Positions 1 to 9,706 of a stretch of DNA of 64,000 nt are shown here, piece by piece. Made by a program: the position numbers and the translations under genes. The notes beneath the pieces were generated by a model. It was not told the origin of the DNA. It did no database searches and saw only the letters and a program-made list of their open reading frames with translations. The stretch covers positions 294,507 to 358,506 of the forward strand of contig NZ_JAUSVX010000007.1 of NCBI RefSeq assembly GCF_030814995.1, written 5' to 3'. Source of the stretch: Labrys wisconsinensis. GTDB taxonomy: Bacteria; Pseudomonadota; Alphaproteobacteria; Rhizobiales; Labraceae. Every line of letters starts with the position of its first letter. The first letter of the stretch is position 1.

Positions 1-30
1 CCCCTAGACTGGGCCCCGAAGGAGCATGGG

Positions 31-405
31 ATGAGCATTGGCGTCAGTTCGAGCCTGTCGGCCTACGACCAGATGCAGGCGTGGAGCGCCAAGCGGTCCA
101 CGTCCTACGACACGTTCCAGAGCCAGAATTCCACGCTGGTCGCTTCGCTCGGCGGTTCCGCCAGCAGCGCCGACACGCTGAGCGCCATGCTCACCGGCGG
201 CTCGAGCTCCAGCTCCAGCACCTTCATCTCGAACGAGGCCCTGTCCTCCTCGCTCTACGGCAATGTCGCCGACAACCTCACCAGCGAGGAGAACCTGGTG
301 GCGCAGATCGTCTACAAGCGCGTCATGCAGGAACAATCCGCCAAGGCGGCGCAGCAGCAGAGCCAGATCGACGGCCTGATGTCGTCGCTGAAGGCCCTGG
401 CCTGA
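31..405 (+). CDS. Small serine-rich protein, function unknown
   Basis: No family recognised. The 124-residue product has no signal peptide or membrane segment. The first 90 residues are rich in Ser (six in a row at 58-63), while the last 35 look like an amphipathic helix rich in Gln, Lys and Ala. GGAG at 21-24 sits six bases before the ATG and supports the start. The stop is two bases from the stop of the convergent DUF971 gene. Third-position GC matches the neighbours, so I think it is a real gene. What lies upstream is outside the window. Confidence 0.65.
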   Translation: MSIGVSSSLSAYDQMQAWSAKRSTSYDTFQSQNSTLVASLGGSASSADTLSAMLTGGSSSSSSTFISNEALSSSLYGNVADNLTSEENLVAQIVYKRVMQEQSAKAAQQQSQIDGLMSSLKALA

Positions 406-407
406 GC

Positions 408-782
408 TCAGCGCTGGCCGGGCCGCTCGCGCGACAGGCCCTTGGCCTGCAGCTCCGCCAGGTACTCGGCCCAGCGGCGGTCGTGCTGCGTCCCGAGCTC
501 GGCGAGATAGGCCCAGGTGTAGAGCCCGGTATTGTGCATGTCGTCGAAGCCGAGGCGCACGGCGTAGTTGCCGACCGGCTCGACCGAGAGGATCGTCACG
601 TTGAGCTTGCCGCCGACCGTCTTGCGCTCGGCGGCGGTATGGCCCTGGACCTCGGCGCTCGGCGACATCACGCGCAGATATTCCGCCGGCAGCGCATGGC
701 GCGCGCCGTCGTCGAAGGAGACGGTGAGCGTCCGCTTGTCCTGGGACAGGCGCAGCTCGGTCGGCCAGGCGGTTGCGGTCAC
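408..782 (-). CDS. DUF971 domain protein
   Basis: A 124-residue protein made of one DUF971 domain, the fold also found at the N-terminus of gamma-butyrobetaine hydroxylase. Seen: WPTELRLSQDKRTLTVSFDD at the start, then the family pattern LPAEYLRV (32-39), and VGNYAVRLGFDDMHNTGLY with the typical GxYxWxYL ending. Length is normal for the stand-alone family. It diverges from moaA, a neighbourhood I recall for this family in alphaproteobacteria. A role in Fe-S or molybdenum cofactor assembly has been suggested for relatives but cannot be shown here. Confidence 0.88.
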   Translation of the reverse strand: MTATAWPTELRLSQDKRTLTVSFDDGARHALPAEYLRVMSPSAEVQGHTAAERKTVGGKLNVTILSVEPVGNYAVRLGFDDMHNTGLYTWAYLAELGTQHDRRWAEYLAELQAKGLSRERPGQR

Positions 783-917
783 GGGGCTCTTCCTTTTCCG
801 GAACTGATCGCCACTTAGGGAAGGACGCGTCGCTCCGCAAGCGGTCCGGGTCGGCTGTGGGCTTTGACGCCGCCGCGCGGTGCGCTAGGCTGCGAGCGAT
901 TGATCGAGCTTATCGTT

Positions 918-1946
918 ATGCACTTCGACGATTTGGAAACCGCATCTGCCACGCCGATGGTCGACCCGTTCGGGCGGACGGTCGACTATCTCCGCGTGTC
1001 GGTGACGGATCGCTGCGATTTCCGCTGCGTCTACTGCATGGCGGAGGACATGACCTTCCTGCCCAAGCAGGACCTCCTGACCCTCGAGGAGCTCGACCGG
1101 CTCTGCTCGGCCTTCATCGCCAAGGGCGTCAGGAAGCTGCGCCTCACCGGCGGCGAGCCGCTGGTGCGGCGGGACATCATGACGCTGTTCCGCTCGCTGT
1201 CGCGCCATCTCGACACCGGACGCCTCGAGGAGCTGACGCTGACCACCAACGGCTCGCAGCTGGCGCGCTTCGCGGCCGAGCTGCGCGGCTACGGCGTCGA
1301 GCGCGTCAACGTCTCGCTCGACACGCTCGATCCCAAGGCCTTCAAGGCCATCACCCGCTGGGGCGACCTCGGCAAGGTGCTGCAGGGCATCGACGCGGCG
1401 CAGGCCGCCGGCCTCCAGGTGAAGATCAACGCCGTGGCGCTGAAGGGCATGACCGAGGGCGAGGCGGCCGACCTGATCGCCTGGGCGCATGGCCGCGGCA
1501 TGGACCTCACCTTCATCGAGGTGATGCCGCTCGGCGACGTCACCGGCCACCGCGTCGACCAGTACCTGCCGCTCTCGGTGCTGCGGGCCCAGCTGATGGA
1601 CCGCTTCAGCTTCGAGGACATCCCCTATTCCACCGGCGGCCCGGCCCGCTATGTCCGGGTGCGCGAGACCGGCGGCCGGCTCGGCTTCATCACGCCGATG
1701 ACCCATAATTTCTGCGAGAGCTGCAACCGGGTGCGCGTCACCTGCACCGGCACGCTCTACATGTGCCTCGGCCAGGAGGACGCCGCCGACCTCCGGGCGC
1801 CGCTGCGCGCCTCGGAGAGCAATGACGCGCTCCACGCCGCCATCGACCGGGCGATCTCGCGCAAGCCCAAGGGCCACGACTTCGTCATCGACCGCCGCAC
1901 GAAGCAGCCGGCGGTCGGGCGGCACATGAGCGTGACCGGCGGCTGA
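918..1946 (+). CDS. moaA: GTP 3',8-cyclase MoaA
   Basis: Radical-SAM enzyme that starts molybdenum cofactor synthesis by turning GTP into 3',8-cyclo-GTP (with MoaC then giving cyclic pyranopterin monophosphate). The N-terminal CxxxCxxC (C33, C37, C40 in [11 protein letters not shown]) binds the SAM cluster. The C-terminal FCxxC...C motif ([13 protein letters not shown]) binds the GTP-side cluster, and the protein ends in the Gly-Gly tail needed for activity. [13 protein letters not shown] is the family signature. I take ATG 918 ([10 protein letters not shown]) rather than 864, because the extra 18 residues are not family-like. Length 342 is normal. Confidence 0.96.
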   Translation: MHFDDLETASATPMVDPFGRTVDYLRVSVTDRCDFRCVYCMAEDMTFLPKQDLLTLEELDRLCSAFIAKGVRKLRLTGGEPLVRRDIMTLFRSLSRHLDTGRLEELTLTTNGSQLARFAAELRGYGVERVNVSLDTLDPKAFKAITRWGDLGKVLQGIDAAQAAGLQVKINAVALKGMTEGEAADLIAWAHGRGMDLTFIEVMPLGDVTGHRVDQYLPLSVLRAQLMDRFSFEDIPYSTGGPARYVRVRETGGRLGFITPMTHNFCESCNRVRVTCTGTLYMCLGQEDAADLRAPLRASESNDALHAAIDRAISRKPKGHDFVIDRRTKQPAVGRHMSVTGG

Positions 1947-1975
1947 GCGCCGCGCATGTCTTCCGGCAGCGACAG

Positions 1976-3145
1976 ATGAGCAAGACCTACGACGTCATCG
2001 TGGTCGGTGTCGGCGGCATGGGCGCCGCCGCCTGCCACCAGCTCGCCCGCCGCGGCCAGCGGGTGCTCGGGCTGGAGAAGTTCGCCATCGGCCATGCCAT
2101 GGGCTCCTCGCACGGGCTGACGCGCATCCTGCGTCTCGCCTATTTCGAGGGCTCGGCCTATGTGCCGCTGGTGCAGCGGGCGCGCGACCTGTGGATCGAG
2201 ACGGGCAAGCGCATCGGCGAGCCGCTGTTCTTCGAGACCGGCGCCCTGGAGATCGCCGGCGAGACCAGCGACCATATCGAGCGCTCGCGCCAGTCCTGCC
2301 TCGACCACGGCCTCGCCCACACCCTGCTCGACCGCGACGCCGTCGAGCGGCGCTATCCCGCCTTCCGGCTGCCGAAGGACAGCATCGCCCTGTTCCAGCC
2401 CGAGAGCGGCTTCGTCGCCTCGGAGCGGGCGATCCTCGCCCATGTCGGCCTGGCGCTGGCCGACAGTGCCGAGATCCGCGGCCAGGAGCCGCTGCTGGAC
2501 TGGGAGCCGACCGCCGAGGGCGGCGTGCGGGTGCGCACCGGCCGCGGCACCTACGAGGCGGGGCGCCTCGTGCTCTCCCCCGGCGCCTGGATCGGCAAGA
2601 TCGTGCCGGCGCTGGCGCCGGTGACCAGCGTGGTGCGCCAGTCGCTGGGCTGGTTCGCGCCGCTGCAGCCCGAGCTCCTCGCGATGGACCGCTTCCCGGC
2701 GTTCACCCTGGACGTGGACGAAGGCGGCTTCTACGGCTTCCCGCTCTGGGGCCATCCCGGCTTCAAGCTCGGCTCGCCGCATTGGGGCGGCGACCCCTTC
2801 GATCCGGACACGCCGACGCGCGAGCCGGCGCCGGCCCATGAGGCGGTGCTGCGCCGGTGCCTGGAGCGCTACATCCCGGCGGCCGCGGGCACCACGCTCG
2901 GGCTCAAGGCCTGCCTCTACACCATGACGCCGGACGAGCATTTCATCATCGACACGCTGCCGGATCATCCGCAGGTGATCGTCGCCTCGCCCTGCTCCGG
3001 CCACGGCTACAAGTTCGCCAGCGCCGTCGGCGAGGTGCTGGCCGACCTCGCCACCGCGGGCCGCAGCCGCTTCGACCTTTCGCTGTTCTCCCTCGGCAGG
3101 CTTGCCGAGCGCCGCGAACGGGACGGGTTCGGAAACTCTGCCTGA
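1976..3145 (+). CDS. FAD amine oxidase of the SolA / monomeric sarcosine oxidase family
   Basis: Oxidises a secondary amine such as N-methyltryptophan or sarcosine to an imine with release of H2O2. Seen: an N-terminal Rossmann motif GVGGMGAAACHQL, the family block GSSHGLTRILRLAYFEG, and KACLYTMTPDEHFIID near residue 305, where the Cys is the usual site of covalent 8a-S-cysteinyl FAD. Length 389 matches the family. It follows moaA by 29 bases and may be co-transcribed. The N-methyltryptophan assignment is by pattern only; substrate could be another N-methyl amino acid. Confidence 0.88.
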   Translation: MSKTYDVIVVGVGGMGAAACHQLARRGQRVLGLEKFAIGHAMGSSHGLTRILRLAYFEGSAYVPLVQRARDLWIETGKRIGEPLFFETGALEIAGETSDHIERSRQSCLDHGLAHTLLDRDAVERRYPAFRLPKDSIALFQPESGFVASERAILAHVGLALADSAEIRGQEPLLDWEPTAEGGVRVRTGRGTYEAGRLVLSPGAWIGKIVPALAPVTSVVRQSLGWFAPLQPELLAMDRFPAFTLDVDEGGFYGFPLWGHPGFKLGSPHWGGDPFDPDTPTREPAPAHEAVLRRCLERYIPAAAGTTLGLKACLYTMTPDEHFIIDTLPDHPQVIVASPCSGHGYKFASAVGEVLADLATAGRSRFDLSLFSLGRLAERRERDGFGNSA

Positions 3146-3164
3146 TCTCACGATATCGGCAGAG
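3136..3164 (+). terminator. Hairpin at the end of the SolA-like gene
   Basis: CTCTGCC (3136-3142) and GGCAGAG (3158-3164) are a perfect 7-bp inverted repeat with a 15-base loop that contains the stop codon. The 3' arm is followed by ATTTGC, a poor U-tract, so this is a weak terminator candidate. Confidence 0.35.
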
Positions 3165-3245
3165 ATTTGCAAGCCGGCGCTCGCGGCTTGACCGCAACGG
3201 TCGGTTGACGCTACGCAAGCTGTCCCCGCCGCCTGCGTAGCACCC

Positions 3246-4127
3246 ATGCCCTCCCCCGCTTCCGATCTCCGCGGCATCGCAGCGATGGTGCTGGCCACGG
3301 GCTTCTTCGTCGTCAACGACAGCTTCATGAAGCTCGCGGCCGCCGAGCTGCCGCCCTTCGAGGTGCTGTTCCTGCGCGGGGCCGCCGCGGCGATCTGCTG
3401 CGGCGCGCTGCTGGCGGCCTCGGGCCACTGGCGCGGCCTCGCCGGCGCGCTGAGCCGCGCTTCGCTGCTGCGCGGCGCCATCGAGACGGTCGGCGTGCTG
3501 TGCTACATCGTCGCGCTCGTGCACATGCCGATCGCCGACGTCGTCGCCATCGGCCAGACCGCGCCGCTGATCATGATCGGCCTGGTCTGGCTGGTCTTCC
3601 GCGAACGCATCGGCCCCGCCAAGGCAGCCCTGGTCCTGCTCGGCTTCGCCGGCGCGGTGCTGGTGGCCCAGCCGGGCCCGGGCGGCCTGTCGCTCTACGC
3701 CGTCCTCGCCTTCGGCACCGCGGTGTCGGTGGCGCTGCGCGACCTCGTCGGCAAGCGCGTGCCGGCCCATGTGCCGGCTTTCGTCGTGACCTTCGCCACC
3801 ATCCTGATCGTCATGGTGGTGGCGGGCATCGCCACGACGCTGACGGAGGACTGGGTGATGCCGCATCCGGGTGGCCTCGGCATGCTGATGCTCTCCGGCC
3901 TGTTCGTGACCCTCGGCCATTGCACTATCTTCCTGGCCTATCGGGCCGGCTCGGCCGGCGCGGTGGCGCCGTTCTACTACAGCTTCACCGTCTGGGCGCT
4001 CGCCGCCGGCTTCGCGATCTGGAGGGAAGTGCCGAACACGCCGGCGCTGGCCGGCATCGCCCTGATCCTGGCGAGCGGCCTCGCCATCGTCTTCCTCGAC
4101 CGGCGCCGGACGCGGCAGCGGCCGTGA
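3246..4127 (+). CDS. DMT superfamily (EamA) transporter
   Basis: Inner-membrane protein with about ten hydrophobic helices arranged as two EamA repeats (residues about 8-140 and 150-285), as in drug/metabolite exporters such as RhaT/YdcZ relatives. Seen: starts DLRGIAAMVLATGFFVVNDSFMK, first repeat ends GFAGAVLVAQPG, second ends ALILASGLAIVFLDRRR. Length 293 is standard. The substrate cannot be read from sequence. The ATG has no clear Shine-Dalgarno site. It lies 100 bases after the SolA-like gene, so it could form a separate unit. Confidence 0.88.
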   Translation: MPSPASDLRGIAAMVLATGFFVVNDSFMKLAAAELPPFEVLFLRGAAAAICCGALLAASGHWRGLAGALSRASLLRGAIETVGVLCYIVALVHMPIADVVAIGQTAPLIMIGLVWLVFRERIGPAKAALVLLGFAGAVLVAQPGPGGLSLYAVLAFGTAVSVALRDLVGKRVPAHVPAFVVTFATILIVMVVAGIATTLTEDWVMPHPGGLGMLMLSGLFVTLGHCTIFLAYRAGSAGAVAPFYYSFTVWALAAGFAIWREVPNTPALAGIALILASGLAIVFLDRRRTRQRP

Positions 4128-4184
4128 CCGCGGGGCGATGTCGCGTCGGCGCCCTCGCGTGATAGCCTGCCTGCGGAGGATCGC

Positions 4185-4970
<786 letters not shown>

Positions 4971-4975
4971 GGCCT

Positions 4976-5040
4976 GGAGCAAAGCGCGTTTTCGACGCAT
5001 CTGTGCGAGTCTTGGCAGTCCGCCCACTCGCACGACGCTT
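4976..5040. repeat. Dispersed hairpin repeat, partial copy 1
   Basis: Between two convergent genes. Begins with GGAGCAAAGCGCGTTTTCG, which matches the second half of the copy at 30330-30429, then holds a perfect 8-bp stem GTGCGAGT (5003-5010) / ACTCGCAC (5026-5033). It probably also ends transcription in both directions. Confidence 0.6.
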
Positions 5041-6044
5041 CAGGCCAGCCGCAGCAGGACCTGGTCGCTCAGCACGGCGGACCGCGCCTCGACGATGGCG
5101 AATCCGGCCCGCGCCGCCAGCGGCGCGAAGCCCTCGAGGCCGCGCGGCACCAGCCGGAACCGGCTGCCGGCGACCATGCGCCGCGTGAGGTCGTCGGCGC
5201 GGGTGACGGTGCCGGCGACGAAGGCGGCGCCGCGCAGGGCTTCGAGGTTGGCGACGATGCTGGCATCGTCGCCATATTCGAACAGCGCCCCCTCCGATGA
5301 CGACGCCACCACGGCGCCGGGCGCGATCTCGGCGAGGAGGCGGGCCAGCGGCCGGGCATCGGTCCAGTCATAGGGCTGGTGGCGCAGCGAGACGGCTGTG
5401 CCCGCCAGGGCACCGCCCGGCCGCTGCAGGGCGGCGAGCGCATTGGCGCCGAAATGCGGGCCGGCGCTGTCGGCGTCGAGCACGTGGATGGTGACGGGCC
5501 GCGACATGAGGCCGGGATGGTCGCGGCGCAGCAGGATCAGGGCGTCGAGGCTGTCGATCGCCGGACCGCCGCCGATATCGACGAGGTGCAGCGGCGCGTC
5601 CGGCGCGGCGGCCAGGTCCCGCGCCAGGGCACCCGCCATCATCCCCGCGAGCTGCTGCAGCCGGATGCGGATCGAGGCGACCAGGGGCGCGGCAGCCAGG
5701 CGCCGGTCGATCGGCCGGTCGAAGGGCGGCACCAGATTGGCCTCGCCGAGCTTCATCACATAGGTGGGCAGGCCGCCCAGCACCGGGCTCTGCGGATTGA
5801 CCAGGGCCTGCACCAGGCGGGAGCGCCGGGCCGCGTGGCCGAAGAGCAGGCGCAGGACGAACCGGGGCATGCGCGCCCGCCGGCGCTCCTCGCGGTCGTG
5901 TGCATGCCGCAACGCCTCCACGGCCTCCGGCCCGTCCGGCACGGTGAAGGCGGGATGGCTCACGTCGATGACCGGCAGCATGATCCCGTCCGCGGTCGAT
6001 GCGAGCACGGGGGGCGGCGGGGAGCCGGCGGTGCGCGGAGCCAC
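5040..6044 (-). CDS. Predicted SAM-dependent methyltransferase-like protein, function unknown
   Basis: I do not recognise a named family. The central part has VDIGGGPAIDSLDALILL followed by VTIHVLDADSAG, which resembles methyltransferase motif I and the acidic loop after beta-2. The end has the pattern of a Rossmann methyltransferase (AFVAGTVTRADDL, FRLVPRGLEGF, FAIVEARSAVLSDQVLLRL). The first 110 residues are helical and basic. GTG start with GGGAGGGG 8 bases upstream. 334 residues. It converges on the enoyl-CoA hydratase gene and has no obvious partner. Confidence in a methyltransferase role is low. Confidence 0.6.
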   Translation of the reverse strand: MAPRTAGSPPPPVLASTADGIMLPVIDVSHPAFTVPDGPEAVEALRHAHDREERRRARMPRFVLRLLFGHAARRSRLVQALVNPQSPVLGGLPTYVMKLGEANLVPPFDRPIDRRLAAAPLVASIRIRLQQLAGMMAGALARDLAAAPDAPLHLVDIGGGPAIDSLDALILLRRDHPGLMSRPVTIHVLDADSAGPHFGANALAALQRPGGALAGTAVSLRHQPYDWTDARPLARLLAEIAPGAVVASSSEGALFEYGDDASIVANLEALRGAAFVAGTVTRADDLTRRMVAGSRFRLVPRGLEGFAPLAARAGFAIVEARSAVLSDQVLLRLA

Positions 6045-6142
6045 GTCGTCGCCCCTCCCTGTCCAGCGCCGGAGCGCCGCGATGGCGCTTCATAGCCGAT
6101 GCGGCGAAGCGGCGGTAGCCGGCGAGCGCCCGGCGCGGCCTT

Positions 6143-6889
6143 TCAACGCTCTTGGCCCGCCGGCCGCAGCAGGATCTCGTTGACGCCGACACGCGGCGGC
6201 TGCGAGACGGCGTAGAACACCGCGGCGGCGACGTCCTCGGCTTCGAGGGACTCGACCGCCGCCATGCGCTCCAGCAGCGTCGCCCGCGCCGCGGGATGGG
6301 TGACGTGCTCCTGCAGCTCCGTCACCACCACGCCGGGCTCGACCACGGTGACGCGGATGCGCCGGCCGACGAGCTCGCGCCGCAGCGATTCGGAGAAGGC
6401 CACCACGCCGAACTTGGTGGCGGCATAGCCGGATGCGCCGGGATTGGCGATGCGCCCGGCGAGCGAGGCGATGTTGACGACATGGCCGTGCCCGGACGGC
6501 ATGAGCGGCAGGACCGCCCGGGTCACCTGCATCAGGCCGATCAGGTTGATCTCGACCATGCGCCGCCACTCCGCCGGATCGGCCTCCGCCACCGGCGACA
6601 GCAGCATGACCCCGGCGGCATTGACCAGGATGTCGAGTCGGCCGTGCCGGTCGCGCAGCGTCCCGGCCGCGGCGGCGACATCGGCGTCGTGGGCGACGTC
6701 GAGCGGCAAGGCCGAGGCGGAGCCGCCCTGCCCGGCAATCCCAGCCGCCAGGGCCTCGAGCCGATCGAGGCGACGGGCGGCGAGCACGACATGCGCCCCG
6801 GCAGCGGCGAGGCGCAGCGCCGTCGCCGCGCCGATGCCGGAGGAAGCGCCGGTGACGAGGGCGACGCGGTCCGCGAGCAGTCCGTCCAT
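6143..6889 (-). CDS. Short-chain dehydrogenase/reductase (SDR)
   Basis: Classical NAD(P)-dependent oxidoreductase of 248 residues. Seen: TGASSGIG cofactor motif near the N-terminus, NAAGVM (the NNAG position), and the YxxxK site as YAATK preceded by the catalytic Ser in NIASLAGR. The type resembles the YdfG/NADP serine dehydrogenase-like branch. The ATG at 6889 is preceded by GGGAG and matches the family start. It is divergent from a LysR gene whose putative operator lies between them, so it is probably the LysR target. Substrate unknown. Confidence 0.9.
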   Translation of the reverse strand: MDGLLADRVALVTGASSGIGAATALRLAAAGAHVVLAARRLDRLEALAAGIAGQGGSASALPLDVAHDADVAAAAGTLRDRHGRLDILVNAAGVMLLSPVAEADPAEWRRMVEINLIGLMQVTRAVLPLMPSGHGHVVNIASLAGRIANPGASGYAATKFGVVAFSESLRRELVGRRIRVTVVEPGVVVTELQEHVTHPAARATLLERMAAVESLEAEDVAAAVFYAVSQPPRVGVNEILLRPAGQER

Positions 6890-6957
6890 GGCGTGGGCTC
6901 CCGTTGCTCGGCGGTCGCGACGGCGACCGACCGCAACGGCATAGCGCCGGAGATCGC

Positions 6958-7002
6958 ATCGATCTAATATCGATGAAGCCTCACTTGATATCGGTTCGAT
7001 AT
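6958..7002. promoter_or_regulatory. Two inverted repeats between the SDR and LysR genes
   Basis: ATCGAT-CTAAT-ATCGAT (6958-6974) and ATATCG-GTT-CGATAT (6988-7002). The second overlaps the LysR start codon. The sequence is AT-rich against its surroundings. Position between divergent genes fits LysR binding with autoregulation. Inference from sequence only. Confidence 0.5.
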
Positions 7003-7924
7003 GAACATCGCACGCTACCGGCATGTCCTCGCCGTGGCCGACGCCGGAAGCTTCGGCCGGGCGGCCGCAGCGCTGGGCATGAGCCAGCCGCCGCTGTCGC
7101 AGTCGATCCGGCGCCTGGAACGCGACCTCGGCGTCACCCTGTTCGAGCGCACCACGCAGCACGTGGCGCTCACCCCGGCCGGAGAGGCCTTCCTGCCCGA
7201 GGCACGGGCCGCCGTCGCGGCGGCCGAGCGGGCCGCGGCGCTCGCCCGCGCCGTCGGCACCGCGCCGGCGCCGCTGCGCCTGGGGGTGGTCTCGGTCGCC
7301 TTGTTCGAGGTGCTGCCGGCGCTGCTGCAGGCGGCGGCGCAGGCCTCGATTCCGGTGCGCGCCGTCTATGCCTCGACCAACGACCAGCTCGCCGGCCTCG
7401 CCGACGGCAGCCTCGACATCGGCCTGGTCACGCCGCCCTTCGACGCGCCGGCCCGGCTGCAGGTGACGGTGGTCGCCGACGAGCCGGTCGTGGCGGCGAT
7501 GCCGGTGGGATCAGCGGCGACGCCGGACGGCCCGGTGTCGCTGGAGGCCCTGGGCGAGCGCCTGATCCTGTTCCCGCGCCGGGACGGCCCGGCGCTGCAC
7601 GACGCCATCCTGGCGCTGTTCCGCACCCGGGGACTCGCGCCCCGCACGATCGCCGAGGCGCCGGCCAGCATGCTGGCGACCCTCGCGCTCGTGGCGGCCG
7701 GCGTCGGCGCCTCCCTGGTGCCGGCCGCCGTGGCCCGCAACCTGACGATCGCCGGCGCCGCGTTCCGTCCGCTCGCCGCCGAGGGCGTGCCGACCTGGCC
7801 GGTCGCCCTGGCGCACATGCCGCTGGCGGCACGCAGCCCGGCAGCGCGCCTGCTCGGCGCCTGGCGCGGGGCGGGCACGGGAAGCGCACGCCCGGCAGGC
7901 GCAGGAAGCGCCCGCCGGGACTGA
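7001..7924 (+). CDS. LysR family transcriptional regulator
   Basis: 307 residues. Winged helix-turn-helix at 1-60 ([20 protein letters not shown], then [18 protein letters not shown]) and a periplasmic-binding-fold effector domain from about 87 ([15 protein letters not shown]). The C-terminus is Ala/Arg-rich ([16 protein letters not shown]) beyond the normal domain. Probably controls the divergent SDR gene at 6143-6889. Effector unknown. Confidence 0.92.
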   Translation: MNIARYRHVLAVADAGSFGRAAAALGMSQPPLSQSIRRLERDLGVTLFERTTQHVALTPAGEAFLPEARAAVAAAERAAALARAVGTAPAPLRLGVVSVALFEVLPALLQAAAQASIPVRAVYASTNDQLAGLADGSLDIGLVTPPFDAPARLQVTVVADEPVVAAMPVGSAATPDGPVSLEALGERLILFPRRDGPALHDAILALFRTRGLAPRTIAEAPASMLATLALVAAGVGASLVPAAVARNLTIAGAAFRPLAAEGVPTWPVALAHMPLAARSPAARLLGAWRGAGTGSARPAGAGSARRD

Positions 7925-7930
7925 CCGATC

Positions 7931-8707
7931 TCAACCGGCCGGGGCGACCAGGGAGAACATCACGCCCTGCGGATCCATGCACTGCACGATCCACTGGCCG
8001 CCGGGCACCTCCATCGGCCCGTTGAGGATCTGGCCGCCGCCCTCGCGCACGCGCTGCGCCGCGGGCTCGATGCTGTCGACGTTGAAATAATACTGCCAGA
8101 ACGGCGCCGGCACCTGCGGCGGCTTGGTCATCATGCCGCCAATGTCCTCGCCGTCCCGCGCGAAGAGCTGGTAGACGCCCATGTCGCCCATATCCATGGC
8201 CCGGCTCTTGGTCCAGCCGAAATGCCGGGCATAGAACTCGAACGCGCTCGCCCCGTCGCCCGCCATCAGCTCGTGCCAGCCGACATGACCGGGCGTGCCG
8301 GGCGCGACCGGCGGCGGCGCCTGCTCCGGATCGGCCGCCTTGAACAGCGCGATCACCGCGCCCTGCGGGTCGCCGACCACGGCGAAGCGGCCGATGCCCG
8401 GAATGTCCGCGGGTCCGTGATGGACGGCGCCGCCTTCGGTCTTGAAGCGCTCGGCCTCCGCATCGACGTCGTCGACCGCGACATAACCGGTCCAGGCCGG
8501 GCGCGCGCCGGCCTGACGGGCCTCCTCGGGCATGGCCATCAGGCCCGCCACCATGGCCTCGCCGGCATGGAGCAGCATGTAGGCCATCCCGGGCATGCCG
8601 GAATCCCGCGCTTCCCAGCCGACGACGCTGCCATAGAAAGCCTCCGCGGCCTTGGCATCGGTGGTCATCAGCTCGTACCAGACGAACTTGCCGTGATAAC
8701 CGGACAT
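7931..8707 (-). CDS. VOC family protein (glyoxalase/bleomycin-resistance fold), two modules
   Basis: 258 residues with two vicinal-oxygen-chelate modules: residues about 8-120 (FVWYELMTTDAKAAEAFYG) and about 135-255 (HVGWHELMAGDGASAFEFYA). This two-module layout, with VWYELMT and WHELMAGD, is common in alphaproteobacterial VOC proteins of unknown role. Metal-type residues (His/Glu at the module starts) are present. ATG 8707 has AGGAGG upstream, so the longer reading frame to 8782 is rejected. It may be an isomerase, dioxygenase or binding protein. Confidence 0.85.
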   Translation of the reverse strand: MSGYHGKFVWYELMTTDAKAAEAFYGSVVGWEARDSGMPGMAYMLLHAGEAMVAGLMAMPEEARQAGARPAWTGYVAVDDVDAEAERFKTEGGAVHHGPADIPGIGRFAVVGDPQGAVIALFKAADPEQAPPPVAPGTPGHVGWHELMAGDGASAFEFYARHFGWTKSRAMDMGDMGVYQLFARDGEDIGGMMTKPPQVPAPFWQYYFNVDSIEPAAQRVREGGGQILNGPMEVPGGQWIVQCMDPQGVMFSLVAPAG

Positions 8708-8899
8708 GGTCGTTCCTCCTGTTGGATGGCCTCGAAGCGGGTCATAGCCACGTGCGGCGATGCCCGGCGGTCCGATCCGCACGGAAAACGCGGACCGGTT
8801 GGCGACGTTCCTGCGGAGCGAGCATAAACCCGCCCGAAGGCGCTCTCATGACGGACGCCGGGCATCGGCGTTTCGGCGCATCCTCGGCCGCGCGCCCCT

Positions 8900-9637
8900 T
8901 TACGACGTGGAGCAGCACGAATGCGCCTTCGGCGCATCTTCATACTCGTCGTGGCGGCGCATCCAGCTCATGCCCTTCGTCTCGTTGCGCCCCTTGGGGG
9001 CGCGGTCGAGGATCATGTAGGTGCCGATCAGCTCCTCGGGGCCGCGGGCATAGCTGGAATAGGTGTGGTACACCGTGCCGGCCTCGTCCTTGATGAAGGC
9101 GCTGAGGCCGGGCAGCTCGTCATGGGCGCGGCTCGGCGGGATCTCGGCGAAATTGTAGGTGACGCTCTCCCCCGCCAGCTCCTGCGGGGTGAAGGAGACG
9201 TGGAAGTCGTGGTTGAAGTCGCTGTCGAAGGCGGACACCCACGGGAAGCGCCAGCCCATGCGGCGCTGATAGGCCTCGATCTTCGGCAGCGGCGCGCGCG
9301 AGACGGCCGTCAGCGTCACGTCGTGATGCTCCAGATGCGGCAGCGCGCCGTCGAGATGGTCGGCCAGGAAGGAGCAGCCCGGGCAGCCCGCGCTCCAGTC
9401 CGGTCCCAGCATGAAGTGATAGACCATCAGCTGGCCGCGGCCGTCGAACAGCTCGGCCAGCGTCCTGCGGCCGGCCGGCGTCTCGAAGGCATAGGCCTTC
9501 TCCACCTTCACCCAGGGCAGGGCGAGGCGCTCGGCATTGAGCCGGTCGCGCTGGCGCGTCGCCTCCTTCTCCCTGGCCAGGAGCGCGCGGCGGGCGACGA
9601 GCCATTCTTCGCGGGATACGACGGGGTGGGGCTGCAT
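8900..9637 (-). CDS. DUF899 family thioredoxin-like protein
   Basis: 245 residues of the DUF899 family, a thioredoxin-fold group. Seen: N-terminal VVSREEWLVARRALLAREKE, then LMVYHFMLGPDWSAGCPGCS, where CPGC is the CxxC site, and a C-terminal YMILDRAPKGRNE. AAGGAGGA lies upstream of ATG 9637. The gene is divergent from a MarR regulator with a perfect 12-bp palindrome between them, so it is probably under MarR control. The biochemical role of the family is not established; a redox function is inferred from CxxC. Confidence 0.88.
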   Translation of the reverse strand: MQPHPVVSREEWLVARRALLAREKEATRQRDRLNAERLALPWVKVEKAYAFETPAGRRTLAELFDGRGQLMVYHFMLGPDWSAGCPGCSFLADHLDGALPHLEHHDVTLTAVSRAPLPKIEAYQRRMGWRFPWVSAFDSDFNHDFHVSFTPQELAGESVTYNFAEIPPSRAHDELPGLSAFIKDEAGTVYHTYSSYARGPEELIGTYMILDRAPKGRNETKGMSWMRRHDEYEDAPKAHSCCSTS

Positions 9638-9683
9638 GCTCTCCTCCTTGCGGCCGGCTTTCAGACGAGCCTTGACATGGAAG

Positions 9684-9695
9684 GTTGATATCAAC
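9684..9695. promoter_or_regulatory. Putative MarR operator
   Basis: GTTGATATCAAC, a perfect 12-bp palindrome 11 bases before the MarR start codon and 46 bases before the DUF899 start. Size and symmetry fit a MarR dimer site, able to control both genes. Confidence 0.6.
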
Positions 9696-9706
9696 ATAAA
9701 TCATCC

